Positions 1-7,798 of a stretch of DNA of 11,839 bases are shown piece by piece. The translations under genes and the position numbers were made by a program. The notes beneath the pieces were generated by a model that had not been told where the DNA came from, made no database searches, and was given only the letters and a program-made list of their open reading frames with translations. Location: the NCBI GenBank assembly GCA_016200765.1, contig JACQEC010000215.1, forward strand, positions 1-11,839, written 5' to 3'. The DNA is from Chloroflexota bacterium. GTDB lineage: Bacteria; Chloroflexota; Anaerolineae; JACRMK01. Every line of letters begins with the position of its first letter. The first letter of the stretch is position 1.

Positions 1-402
1 GAGAACCCGGCCTTGCGGATACAGGCTCGCCTGATCAAATATCCGAATCCCGCACGCATCACCATGGCCACCAGCACCGGGCTCACAGCCGATTACCTCC
101 GGTACGGATATGCTCAATTCTCCATCGGGGGTACGACCCAGACACTGCAAATCTACAAATCGCCGGATCACGAAGAATTGTTTCTGCCGTTCATGGATGA
201 AACGACGGGGCAGGACACGTACGGCAGCGGCCGCTATCTCGATCTGTATGAATACGCCGACGGCACGATTCTGCTGGATTTCAATCAAGCCTACAACCCA
301 TACTGCGCCTACGATGCCGAACGGTGGAGCTGCCCACTTCCTCCGCGGGAAAACCGTCTGACTGCCCGCATTGAGGCTGGGGAGAAAACGTACCACGACT
401 AG
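1..402 (+). CDS. DUF1684 family protein, 5'-truncated
   Basis: The reading frame is open from the first base and ends at TAG 400-402, leaving 133 residues. The first possible start in view is a TTG at 13, but the match to the family begins before any convincing start, so the true start is probably outside the window. The C-terminal half carries the DUF1684 signature: LPFMDETTG, YGSGRYLDLYE, LLDFNQAYNPYCAY and WSCPLPPRENRL, ending with AGEK. Family members are usually around 200 residues or longer and have no established biochemical role, so no function is assigned. No membrane segment is visible in the part present. It converges with the YfhO-like gene, with only 43 bp between the two stop codons. 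The family call is firm; function is unknown. Confidence 0.85.
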   Translation, partial: ENPALRIQARLIKYPNPARITMATSTGLTADYLRYGYAQFSIGGTTQTLQIYKSPDHEELFLPFMDETTGQDTYGSGRYLDLYEYADGTILLDFNQAYNPYCAYDAERWSCPLPPRENRLTARIEAGEKTYHD

Positions 403-445
403 GACTGCCGACGCCTGTAGACGACGGATAACAAGAATCGGCAGA

Positions 446-3289
446 TCAAGAACGCGACCGGCCCCACATCATCCGAGCCGCCACCGCCAACCAGATCGTC
501 AACGCCCCTGCCGTGATCAATGCGCCCCATCGGAGAGATTCCGGCTCAAATCGTAATTCAACGCTGTGCGCGCCGCCCGGCAGATATATGGCGCGAAAGT
601 AGGTGTCGGCGCGTATGATGGGGGCCGGCTGGCCGTCCACCCACGCACGCCAGCCCGGATACCAGGTATCCGCAATCAACAAGTACCCTGTTGCGGCGTC
701 ATCGGTCGTCAATCTAATGTGTTCGGGCTTGTAAAGCTCGAAGTGCGCCGCTGTAGGGGGTGCATCACTGCGAATCACCTGGCCTTCCGCAAGTACAATC
801 TCCGCGCGCGGGTCAAACCCCTCAGAAGCCATAAACGCCAGCGCCAGTGCGTCGTCGGCTTGAACTTGCGCGCGATGAACGACCCGCGCGCGCGGCGCAA
901 CGTCCAGATGCTCATAAATCTTGACGTCTCCGCTGTGGACAAGCTTGAATTTTGCATCGCGCGCGAACGTCAACGGGCGGCCTGTGCCGCTGTTGGCGTC
1001 CACCAGGGAAGCGCCCATTAACGTCCAAACACCCGAGTCCAGCAACGGTCGAACCGTGAGGTGGGTCAACGTCGCCGCATGATCAAATGGGAATGCTGTT
1101 TTGTACTTAAACCCATTGGGGTGATCCCGCAGCGCGCCTACGGCGCGCGCGCGGCGGTGGGCCGGTTTGGCCGCGTCGTACTCGCTTTCGGCCGTGTCGT
1201 CTCCGGCGCGGACGATGAACCGATACGACTTCCCTTGCGCATCGGTCGCGGCAATCTCCGCCACCGGTGCGCCGTCGGTTAGCGATGTAGCCCCCTGCAA
1301 ATAAGAAATGATCCCCAGGCCGGTTGCCGGATAATCCTCTGGCACGTCCAGCGTATAGACCTGCGGTTTTCCGGCCGGTAGCACCAGACCCAGTCCGAGA
1401 TCGTAATAGACGCCATCTACCCACACATCAAAAATCTTGTCGGTGATAACATATCGCACGTTAAATAGATCAAGCCAGCGCGCCGCGGGCATTGCATGGA
1501 GTCGTTCGCGCAGCCGCCCATCAGGGTTGACTTGCTCTTCCCTTAGCACTAGACTCTGCAAATTAACATAGCGCGCCAGCGGCAACACACCGCCATCGTA
1601 GCCATCTACGGAGTCGAGGTGGTATAGCATGGCTAGATTTGGCGCGACAATCTCTTTGGTCTTCGCCGCGACAATGTATTCGTACACGGCCTCCGGTGGT
1701 ATCTCGCCGCCGAGCATCGCCCGAATGTCAGTCAAATCGCCCGGGTCCCAGCCAAGGTCAGAGTAACTAAGGATTCGGCTCGGCTGATCTCGAGGCGCCG
1801 ACCACAAGAACGCTATGGAATTTCGCACAAACGAGAACGCTTCAGGCGCGGTTGGCTCGTTGTATGGCAGCCAACGAGTAGCCACAAAGAGCTCGATAAG
1901 CACCAATGACGCCATGGCGGAAGTGCCCGACCAGCGCCTGATGGACGAGCGCGGCCAAGACCGGCTCATAAGCCACACGGCGAGCAGGGCGATCACCAGC
2001 CAGAAGACCGGGACGGGTATCATTGGGGTCACACTGACGCCTGCGTAGATGATAGCAGCCCCGAATGCCGCGAGACTGAACAGTACGCGCGCGGCGCGCC
2101 GCCGATGCGTCATCTGTTCTTTGTTTTCGCTCGCTTGGGTTATCTCACCGGCAGCCGAAATGCCAATGGCCGCAAATGCTGCTGCGGCAAACGTGTAGAG
2201 CGCCAGCCAACGCGCCGGCACACGAAAGAGGCTGTATCCCGGCGCCAGTCTATAGAGAACATAGGTGAGCGGGTTATAGACGCCCAACGCCAGCGCCAAG
2301 CCGACGACCAGGAGCGCGGCCAGCGCGGGATAACGCCGCGCGCGCTTCAACCCAGCCAGTACGGCAATCAGCGCCGCGACCCCCATGAACGCGATATACT
2401 CACTGAACATCGGCTCGCCCATCCCAAATGTCGGCAACAGCGCGGGCAGGAGCTGCGTAATTGGCAGCGAGAAAGCCACCACCTCGCGGAAGCTCAGCCC
2501 GCCTCCGCGAATGGACAGGCGGGACAGTTCCAGCATCGGCACAAGTTGTACCGCGCTAAGTCCTACACCCAGAGCCACCATCACGGCCAGGGGCAGCAGG
2601 CGCCGCGCGGCGGCTCTAGCCAGCGACGCGACCGCCTGCCTGTCCAAACGTCTGGCCGGAGCCGCCGCTATCGCCTGGCACAGCGCCCACACAACCAAGC
2701 CCGCAAGGCTGATATAGGTTACTTGTGCATGGCCTGCGAGTATTTGAAGTGCTAACGCGAGGGCACCGACCAGCACGTACGCCGTTCGGCGTTCACCGCG
2801 CGCCCGGTCAACACACCATACCATCAACGGCAGCCATGCCAGCGCTTGCAGTTGATTTACGTGCTCTACCAACGAGCCGACGTAGCCGTTGAGCGCAAAC
2901 ACGCTCGCGCCGAGCCATGCAGAAACGGGAGTCAGTCGCAACGAAGTTCGCGCAAACAGGTAGAAGAAGGCCCCTCCGAGCCATACGTGCAACACGATGC
3001 TGTAGTTGATCGCCTGCGGAGCCGGTAGGCCTACCCACAGCCAGTTCAGCGGGTATAACACACCCGCCTGACCATTGGACAGCAACGGGACGCCCATGAA
3101 CAGATTGGGATTCCAGAGCGGCAGGCGTCCATGAGCCAAGGCGTCGTTGACCACCGCGCGGTAGGGATAGAAGTATGTGAAAACGTCTACCCCCGCCATA
3201 ATCAGGTTGCTCAGCGCCAGCTTCCAGAAGAACACGACGATCAACACCGCCAGCGCGAGCAGCGCGCCCACGTCCGAGCGCCTAGTCAC
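446..3289 (-). CDS. YfhO-like multi-pass membrane glycosyltransferase (GT-C fold)
   Basis: This is a large integral membrane protein of 947 residues with the layout of the YfhO family. A first membrane helix lies at about 8-27. An outward loop follows with GVDVFTYFYPYR (about 33-44), including the acidic residue expected of GT-C enzymes, and LPLWNPNLFMGVPLL (about 56-70). Many helices run to about residue 480. A long soluble region of some 400 residues comes next, then the C-terminal family motif with WYPGWRAWVDG (near 876-886) and LPGGAHSVELRF, and a last helix. Bacillus YfhO is linked to sugar decoration of lipoteichoic acid; the substrate here is unknown. I chose the GTG at 3289 because it overlaps the upstream stop (GTGACTAG) and gives a basic N-terminus followed by a helix. 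A GTG at 3343 would add 18 residues and a 62-bp overlap. Last gene of the operon. Confidence 0.85.
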   Translation of the reverse strand: MTRRSDVGALLALAVLIVVFFWKLALSNLIMAGVDVFTYFYPYRAVVNDALAHGRLPLWNPNLFMGVPLLSNGQAGVLYPLNWLWVGLPAPQAINYSIVLHVWLGGAFFYLFARTSLRLTPVSAWLGASVFALNGYVGSLVEHVNQLQALAWLPLMVWCVDRARGERRTAYVLVGALALALQILAGHAQVTYISLAGLVVWALCQAIAAAPARRLDRQAVASLARAAARRLLPLAVMVALGVGLSAVQLVPMLELSRLSIRGGGLSFREVVAFSLPITQLLPALLPTFGMGEPMFSEYIAFMGVAALIAVLAGLKRARRYPALAALLVVGLALALGVYNPLTYVLYRLAPGYSLFRVPARWLALYTFAAAAFAAIGISAAGEITQASENKEQMTHRRRAARVLFSLAAFGAAIIYAGVSVTPMIPVPVFWLVIALLAVWLMSRSWPRSSIRRWSGTSAMASLVLIELFVATRWLPYNEPTAPEAFSFVRNSIAFLWSAPRDQPSRILSYSDLGWDPGDLTDIRAMLGGEIPPEAVYEYIVAAKTKEIVAPNLAMLYHLDSVDGYDGGVLPLARYVNLQSLVLREEQVNPDGRLRERLHAMPAARWLDLFNVRYVITDKIFDVWVDGVYYDLGLGLVLPAGKPQVYTLDVPEDYPATGLGIISYLQGATSLTDGAPVAEIAATDAQGKSYRFIVRAGDDTAESEYDAAKPAHRRARAVGALRDHPNGFKYKTAFPFDHAATLTHLTVRPLLDSGVWTLMGASLVDANSGTGRPLTFARDAKFKLVHSGDVKIYEHLDVAPRARVVHRAQVQADDALALAFMASEGFDPRAEIVLAEGQVIRSDAPPTAAHFELYKPEHIRLTTDDAATGYLLIADTWYPGWRAWVDGQPAPIIRADTYFRAIYLPGGAHSVELRFEPESLRWGALITAGALTIWLAVAARMMWGRSRS

Positions 3290-4799
3290 GGGCGTCTGAT
3301 TCCAGCGGGGAGATGTCGAAGAGGTACAGACTCGGACGGCCACCAGGGCGGTAACCGATCAGAACTGGCGTTGCGTGCAGACGCTCGCGAGCGAGCGCCT
3401 CCATCCAAACGGAGTCCGCCAATTCCCCAGCGGCCAGAACAGCGAAGCGGCGCGCCAGTGGCATATGCGCCGCGTCAGAAGCAAGTGAGGCGCCGTCTGG
3501 GACCCAGCGCCGGTCCAGATTTTGGCCGAATGTGTAATAGTCCAGATCCCAGCTAAGATCATGTACGTAGAGAACGGTGGCACTCGTGTCATGCGCCCAA
3601 AAGTATTGACCGACCTGATCTATTCCGTCATATTGGTGAATGTCACGCCCAATCGGCGACTCATCGCTCAAAGCATGACCAGCCCAGGCAACCAACCATA
3701 CGAGACAGATAGGGGCAGCCGCCGAACGCCAGCGTGACTGCCGGAGCCTTTGTAGCCCATGCGTGACCGCATGACCGGCGAGCAGTGCGACAATAGGGGA
3801 AAGGGGCAGCAAGTAGCGGTCCCAGATCGGAAACGATACGGCTGTATGAACAACTAACCAGAAGGCCAAATAACACCAGAGTGCTGCGTCGGACGCGACG
3901 TGCATCCGGCCGCTCCGGCTAAGCAAACCGATGCCAAGTAACGCCCACAACAGCTCCGGAGCAAACGCTTGGGCCAGGTGCAACCAACCAGCCAGTCGCT
4001 CAAAATAGCGTGCCGGTTCGACCATGGACAGTCCGCCGATATGATTCAAACCTGCTTGCAGAAAGTCGGGTTGTGGCCGGGCTGCGCTCCAAAGTGTGAC
4101 CGCAGCCAGCGGTATGGCGCATCCCACTAACCATAGTCCGAGCGCGCTTTTCGTCACTCCCCGCGATGGACGCACTAGCAACCAGATCAGCAGAGGAGCC
4201 AGCAGAATCGCATCCGGTTTAGTGGCAAGGCTGAGGCCGTAAGAAAGCCCTGAGGCGGTATATCTGCGCTTGCATCCCAGCCAAAGCGCCATGAGCCACC
4301 ACGCGACCATTGTCGGGTCGGTGTAAGTGGTTGGCGCAAACGCGATAGTAAGGGGCGACAGAGCCATAAAACCCGCGCTCCACCCAGCCACCCGGTGGTC
4401 GCCGTACAATTCCATAGCGATCGCGTACGTCAGCCCGATGGTGCATAGGTTGGCAATCAGGTTCGGAATGCGGGCAATTTCCTCTGATGCCCCGACGGTG
4501 GCGAACAGCGCGGCCAATGTGTAGATGAACAGCGGCGGTTTGTCTACGACCCGCGTCGCCAGCCATACGTCTTGCCCGGAGGCCACCATGCGCGCCCATG
4601 TCGCATAGAGGGCCTCATCAGGCTGAAAGCGTAGGCCGCCCGTCCACGAATGGCGCAGAACAACCCCAATCAGTATGACGGCCAACGACGCGGCGACCAG
4701 TGGGGATAAGGTTTCGAGCGCGGGCGTCGAGCGGTAGGCGGGAATTACTGCCTGGGGAAACGCCATGTGGGCTGGCTTGCCCCCATAGACACGACTCAT
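3282..4799 (-). CDS. GT39-type (PMT/ArnT-like) membrane glycosyltransferase
   Basis: The 505-residue protein is a polytopic GT-C enzyme of the dolichyl-phosphate-mannose protein mannosyltransferase/ArnT group. After the first helix (about 34-49) comes the catalytic outer loop with PDEALYA (60-66; D61 and E62 are the expected acidic pair) and KPPLFIY (87-93). A second acidic motif, TYTDPT, follows at 158-163 and TKPDA at 193-197. Further helices run to about residue 375, and the last 110 residues look soluble. Family members move a sugar from a polyprenyl-phosphate donor to protein, lipid or polysaccharide outside the membrane; the acceptor here is unknown. The ATG overlaps the stop of the preceding glycosyltransferase gene as ATGA, which points to translational coupling. 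The N-terminus is about 30 residues longer than needed, so the ATG at codon 12 is a possible alternative start. Confidence 0.88.
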   Translation of the reverse strand: MSRVYGGKPAHMAFPQAVIPAYRSTPALETLSPLVAASLAVILIGVVLRHSWTGGLRFQPDEALYATWARMVASGQDVWLATRVVDKPPLFIYTLAALFATVGASEEIARIPNLIANLCTIGLTYAIAMELYGDHRVAGWSAGFMALSPLTIAFAPTTYTDPTMVAWWLMALWLGCKRRYTASGLSYGLSLATKPDAILLAPLLIWLLVRPSRGVTKSALGLWLVGCAIPLAAVTLWSAARPQPDFLQAGLNHIGGLSMVEPARYFERLAGWLHLAQAFAPELLWALLGIGLLSRSGRMHVASDAALWCYLAFWLVVHTAVSFPIWDRYLLPLSPIVALLAGHAVTHGLQRLRQSRWRSAAAPICLVWLVAWAGHALSDESPIGRDIHQYDGIDQVGQYFWAHDTSATVLYVHDLSWDLDYYTFGQNLDRRWVPDGASLASDAAHMPLARRFAVLAAGELADSVWMEALARERLHATPVLIGYRPGGRPSLYLFDISPLESDARD

Positions 4800-5479
4800 T
4801 CAAAGAAGCGGTAGCGTAGTAGAGTCCACATCGCGATGAGGCCATCGCGCCAAGTAATCTTCTTACCCTCGGAGTACTCGCGTCCGTTGTATGAAATGGG
4901 AACTTCGTAAATGCGGATGCCTTTCCGCAAGACCCGGGCCGTGATCTCCGGCTCAAACTCAAAACGGCGTGCGTTCAAAGGCATGGATTTGACCACATCG
5001 GCGCGAAAGACCTTATAGCCGGTCTCCATATCGCTCAAAATGGTGTCAAACAGAATGCTGGTCATGAATGTCAGCAGTTTGTTGCCGACCATGTGCAGGA
5101 AAAACATCGCCTTGCGCGGTCCCCCTAGAAAGCGCGAGCCGTATACCACACTCGCGCGCCCTTCCAGAATGGGTTGCAACAAAGCGGGGTAATCGCGGGG
5201 ATCGTATTCGAGATCAGCGTCCTGAATGATCAGGATGTCACCGCTGGCCCGGCTGATTCCCAATCGGACAGAGGCTCCTTTGCCGCCGTTTCTCTCGTGG
5301 TACAGAACCGTCAGGTCTCCATCGGCTTCCTGCTGTCGCAGTACCTGCGTCGTCCCGTCCGTAGAGCCGTCGTCAATGACGATGATCTCCTTGTCCACCG
5401 GCACGGCTCTGACTCGCCGGATGACTTCGGCAATAGTATCTTTTTCGTTGTAGGCTGGAATCAGGACGGAGACTTTCAA
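4796..5479 (-). CDS. Family 2 glycosyltransferase, polyprenyl-phosphate sugar synthase-like (DPM1-like)
   Basis: A 227-residue cytosolic GT-A glycosyltransferase. Visible motifs are VSVLIPAYNE (3-11), the nucleotide-binding IDDGSTDGT (35-43), the metal-binding QDADLEYDP (86-94), SDMETGYKVFR (149-159), EFEPEIT (174-180) and YSEGKKITWRDG (202-213). The last two groups are typical of dolichol/polyprenyl-phosphate mannose or glucose synthases. It lacks C-terminal membrane helices, as in short DPM1 forms. The likely reaction moves a sugar from GDP- or UDP-sugar to polyprenyl phosphate, supplying donors for the two membrane enzymes downstream. The only fitting start is a TTG at 5479, preceded by GGGAAAG as a ribosome site; no in-frame ATG or GTG lies between it and the upstream stop. 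The gap to the ANTAR gene is 36 bp. Sugar identity cannot be read from sequence. Confidence 0.9.
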   Translation of the reverse strand: MKVSVLIPAYNEKDTIAEVIRRVRAVPVDKEIIVIDDGSTDGTTQVLRQQEADGDLTVLYHERNGGKGASVRLGISRASGDILIIQDADLEYDPRDYPALLQPILEGRASVVYGSRFLGGPRKAMFFLHMVGNKLLTFMTSILFDTILSDMETGYKVFRADVVKSMPLNARRFEFEPEITARVLRKGIRIYEVPISYNGREYSEGKKITWRDGLIAMWTLLRYRFFE

Positions 5480-5515
5480 ATGGCTTTCCCGGCAATCGAA
5501 TGGGCGCGCGCCAAT

Positions 5516-6100
5516 CTAAGGCCGCGCTTCCGAGGTAATGACAATCGCTTGCGCGATCTCCTTCATCGGGCGGCGCATGTTCATGCTCATCTTCTGAATC
5601 CGGCGGAACGCCTCGGCCTCGCTCAAGCCTTTCGTGTCCATCAAAATGCCTTTGGCACGGTCAAGCAATTTGCGCGTTTCAAATTTCTCACTAAGGTCTT
5701 TGACCTCGCCTTCCAATTCTCGGTGTTCCTGATAACGGGCCAGTGCAACATCAATAGCCGGCCCGACTTCGGCTTCGAGAAACGGCTTGACCAAATACCC
5801 CATGACGCCTGCTTGGCAGGCGCGTTCGATAAAGTCGGGTTGACTGTACGCGGTGAGAATGAGCACCGGGCAGACCTTTTCCTCCCACAACACTTTAGCC
5901 GCCGTGAGACCGTCCATGTCGGGCATCTCGATATCCATGATCACAATGTCCGGTTTCAACTCTCGGGCGAGGCGGACCGCGCTCGCCCCGCCGTCCGCCT
6001 CGCCCGCAATCGCGTAACCGAGGCCGGTCAACATCTCGTGCAGGTCGTTGCGCTCAATGGCTTCGTCTTCGGCAAGCAAGATGCGCGTCGGATCGTCCAT
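5516..6100 (-). CDS. pdtaR: PdtaR-like response regulator, REC-ANTAR transcription antiterminator
   Basis: This 194-residue protein has an N-terminal receiver domain (about 5-122) with all key residues: acidic pocket E11/D12, phospho-acceptor D56 in IVIMDIEMP, T83 in LILTAYS and K105 in YLVKPF. A coiled linker (about 122-142) leads to an ANTAR domain (about 137-194) recognisable by RKLLDRAKGILMD, GLSEAEAFRRIQKMSMN and the C-terminal MKEIAQAIV. ANTAR domains bind paired RNA stem-loops and prevent transcription termination when the receiver is phosphorylated. The gene starts at ATG 6100, where its A is also the last base of the kinase TAA, so the two are coupled. Length and domain order match mycobacterial PdtaR (Rv1626) and enterococcal EutV. 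Targets cannot be read here, but the downstream glycosyltransferase genes and its own leader are candidates. Confidence 0.92.
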   Translation of the reverse strand: MDDPTRILLAEDEAIERNDLHEMLTGLGYAIAGEADGGASAVRLARELKPDIVIMDIEMPDMDGLTAAKVLWEEKVCPVLILTAYSQPDFIERACQAGVMGYLVKPFLEAEVGPAIDVALARYQEHRELEGEVKDLSEKFETRKLLDRAKGILMDTKGLSEAEAFRRIQKMSMNMRRPMKEIAQAIVITSEARP

Positions 6101-7581
6101 TAGTGACCTCCAGGCAAGAGCTTGGATAGGGTGACTTGAGCCATAAGTCCATGCGACAGCGCCGGGCTTCCGGTCAACGTAAATTCGCCGCGCAAGTCCT
6201 GTACTAACATACGCACGATTCGTAATCCCAACCGGGTCGTCTGTTGCTCCTGAAAATTCGCCGGCAGTCCGCGGCCGTTATCCACCACTCGAATACGCAC
6301 GCAATCATCGGTCTCTTCAAGTTGGATACGAATATAGCCCGTCGTGTCTGCATCAAAAGCATGCTCTACCGCGTTTTGCACCAACTCGTTGATGATCAAC
6401 GCGCACGCGGTAGCCTGGCGTGGAGCCAGCCGAACCGCGTCGCCCTCCACATCAATACTGATGCGGGAATCTGGAGCCAGCAGGCTGTCACGCACACGCG
6501 CGGCTATCTGCCGCGAGATCTCTTTCAGTTGGACGCTCACGGGGCTTACAGTCGCCAGGAACTCGTGCACGCGGGCAACCGCGAAGATACGATTGGTGAT
6601 TTCCTTGAGGGCGCGCTTCGTTTCAAAAGCCTCCGCGCGGCGTGTCTGCAAATTGGCCAGGGAGATGATGGTTTGCAAGTTGTTTTTGACCCGATGATGA
6701 ATCTCTTTAATCATGGTCTCCAAACGCACTTGCTCCTGCTCCTGGCTGCGTTCCGCCGTGACATCACGAATGATCAGTATCGCCTGACGCTGGGGCGGCA
6801 GAATATCGGGCAGGCCGAGCCGCAAGCGTGGCCGGCCGAGCGCGGTTGATTCCGGGTTGAGTGGCAGGATGGTGCGAAGCCATAGCCAGTCGCGGACGGG
6901 GCCTTCTCGGCTAATGCACCGGCGCTCTCGCCAGGCTTGTCCAACAAGCCGCTCGTCTCCGCTCTCGAATACATCCAGGCGTTGACCGACCGCTCTCTCA
7001 GCACTGCACACTCCCAGCTTGCCAAGCAGGTAAGCCGCCGTGGAGCTAGCATAGCGCACACGCTGATCGGAGTCCAGGATCACGACGCCATCCTGTTCAG
7101 CCATCGCAGAGAGCTCTTCAGCGCCCGCGAGTTCGCCGCGCACCACCATCGCCTTGAGCACCGTCAGGGCATGTCGCAGAACCTCGTCGTGATTGCGAGT
7201 GCTCTTGAACTCTTGATCGGACATCTCGATGCCGACCAAACCGATGATACCGCTGCTGGGATCAAACACCGGCCACAGCTCTTGGTGCGCGACGGATGCG
7301 CCTTCGACGGTGGAGATTAGAGAATGCTCGTCGTGCGCTCCGGTCGCAATGACTTTGGCAAGCGAGGTCCCGCTCAGGATCGTGATATGATCATCTTTGC
7401 GGTTTTGGCGGTACAGCGAAGAGGTTGTGCGCGGCTGCGCGTGGAGGGCGACGATAGCGTGATGCGAGTCGGACAAGTCGTAATACAGCACGTCGGCGCG
7501 CGTCAGGTCAGCCAAAACAGGTAGCGCGTCCAAAATGGATTGTTGCCGGGCGATTTCCCGGTCAAGGGCGGCTAGGACCAT
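6100..7581 (-). CDS. pdtaS: PdtaS-like cytosolic sensor histidine kinase (GAF-like, PAS, HisKA_2, HATPase)
   Basis: A 493-residue soluble histidine kinase with no membrane helix. The N-terminal 150 residues match the GAF-like sensor domain of PdtaS kinases. A PAS-like domain follows (about 155-275; VILDSDQRVRYAS at 167-179, AILIIRDVTAER at 267-278). The dimerisation segment is of HisKA_2 type with IKEIHHRVKNNLQ (291-303); H296, just before RVKNN, is the expected phosphorylation site. The ATPase domain shows the N box NELVQNAVEHAF (398-409), DNGRGLP (434-440) and TRLGLRIV (449-456). It should phosphorylate the ANTAR regulator encoded immediately downstream, with a 1-bp overlap. The signal is unknown; mycobacterial PdtaS is associated with nitric oxide and copper sensing. 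Start ATG 7581 is preceded by GAGGAA. The leader upstream is highly structured. Confidence 0.9.
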   Translation of the reverse strand: MVLAALDREIARQQSILDALPVLADLTRADVLYYDLSDSHHAIVALHAQPRTTSSLYRQNRKDDHITILSGTSLAKVIATGAHDEHSLISTVEGASVAHQELWPVFDPSSGIIGLVGIEMSDQEFKSTRNHDEVLRHALTVLKAMVVRGELAGAEELSAMAEQDGVVILDSDQRVRYASSTAAYLLGKLGVCSAERAVGQRLDVFESGDERLVGQAWRERRCISREGPVRDWLWLRTILPLNPESTALGRPRLRLGLPDILPPQRQAILIIRDVTAERSQEQEQVRLETMIKEIHHRVKNNLQTIISLANLQTRRAEAFETKRALKEITNRIFAVARVHEFLATVSPVSVQLKEISRQIAARVRDSLLAPDSRISIDVEGDAVRLAPRQATACALIINELVQNAVEHAFDADTTGYIRIQLEETDDCVRIRVVDNGRGLPANFQEQQTTRLGLRIVRMLVQDLRGEFTLTGSPALSHGLMAQVTLSKLLPGGH

Positions 7582-7600
7582 GGGTTCCTCGACTTAGCAC

Positions 7601-7628
7601 AATGGCCGGTGGATACCCATCGGCCATT
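7601..7628 (-). repeat. Strong hairpin just upstream of the pdtaS-like ribosome site
   Basis: AATGGCCG at 7601-7608 is exactly complementary to CGGCCATT at 7621-7628, and the stem extends inward by TGG/CCA after one non-Watson-Crick position. This gives 12 stem positions around a 4-base loop (7613-7616). In the minus-strand RNA the odd position is a C/A mismatch. The base of the stem is 19 nt before the kinase ATG, next to the ribosome site GAGGAA. No T-rich run follows on either strand, so it is not a standard terminator. Confidence 0.7.
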
Positions 7629-7664
7629 CATTTACTGCAAGGCACATGAGGGTATCACGGTCCG

Positions 7665-7679
7665 AGGCTCGATGAGCCT
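7665..7679 (-). repeat. Short hairpin in the pdtaS-like leader
   Basis: AGGCTC (7665-7670) and GAGCCT (7674-7679) form a perfect 6-bp stem with a 3-base loop. It lies in the middle of the predicted leader RNA. A neighbouring CGAGG/CCTCG pairing could compete with it. Short GC stems arise by chance, so its role is uncertain. Confidence 0.45.
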
Positions 7680-7744
7680 TATACTGAATGTCCCTCGCTA
7701 CACGGTCGTCGGGTAGGCCAGCCTAATACTATTTGCGCCGCGTG

Positions 7745-7773
7745 ATTCTACTCGACAATACGGGCTCTAGCAA
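7745..7773 (-). promoter_or_regulatory. Candidate sigma-70-type promoter for the pdtaS-like operon
   Basis: On the minus strand TTGCTA (-35, 7773-7768) and TAGAAT (-10, 7750-7745) are separated by 17 bp. They match the consensus at 4 of 6 and 5 of 6 positions. Transcription would begin near 7738 and give a leader of roughly 155 nt before the kinase start codon. The promoter lies just beyond the XRE stop codon, so the kinase operon could run independently of that gene, although readthrough from it is also possible. Confidence 0.4.
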
Positions 7774-7798
7774 ACTTGGGCAGTTGGAGAATTGGGGC

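Larger units (their letters stand above)
7582..7798 (-). other. Structured leader of the pdtaS-like operon (non-coding gap)
   Basis: These 217 bp separate the XRE gene from the kinase gene and hold no convincing open frame. On the minus strand they contain a candidate promoter (7745-7773), a short palindrome at 7719-7732 region (TAGGCTGGCCTA), a 6-bp hairpin (7665-7679), a 12-position hairpin (7601-7628) and a ribosome site GAGGAA just before the start codon. No intrinsic terminator with a U tract is visible after either hairpin. I looked for the paired six-base loops (A first, G fourth) known for ANTAR targets and did not see a convincing pair. Confidence 0.5.

Noticed and set aside
405..444. 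7-bp inverted repeat CTGCCGA/TCGGCAG between the convergent DUF1684 and YfhO-like stops
   Set aside because: The loop is 26 nt and no T-rich tract follows on either strand, so it does not qualify as a terminator; probably chance.
2105..2755. Plus-strand open frame of 216 codons inside the YfhO-like gene
   Set aside because: Antisense shadow; Arg/Gln/His-rich composition typical of reading the complement of a hydrophobic GC-rich gene.
5480..5515. Palindrome GGCGCGCGCC in the gap between the ANTAR gene and GT2
   Set aside because: A self-complementary 10-mer without a spacer cannot form a stable hairpin loop, no T tract follows, and CGCG-rich runs are common throughout this window.
5174..6103. 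Plus-strand open frame of 309 codons opposite GT2 and the ANTAR gene
   Set aside because: It lies antisense to two genes with clear conserved motifs; long antisense frames are expected from this codon usage, and no family pattern is visible.
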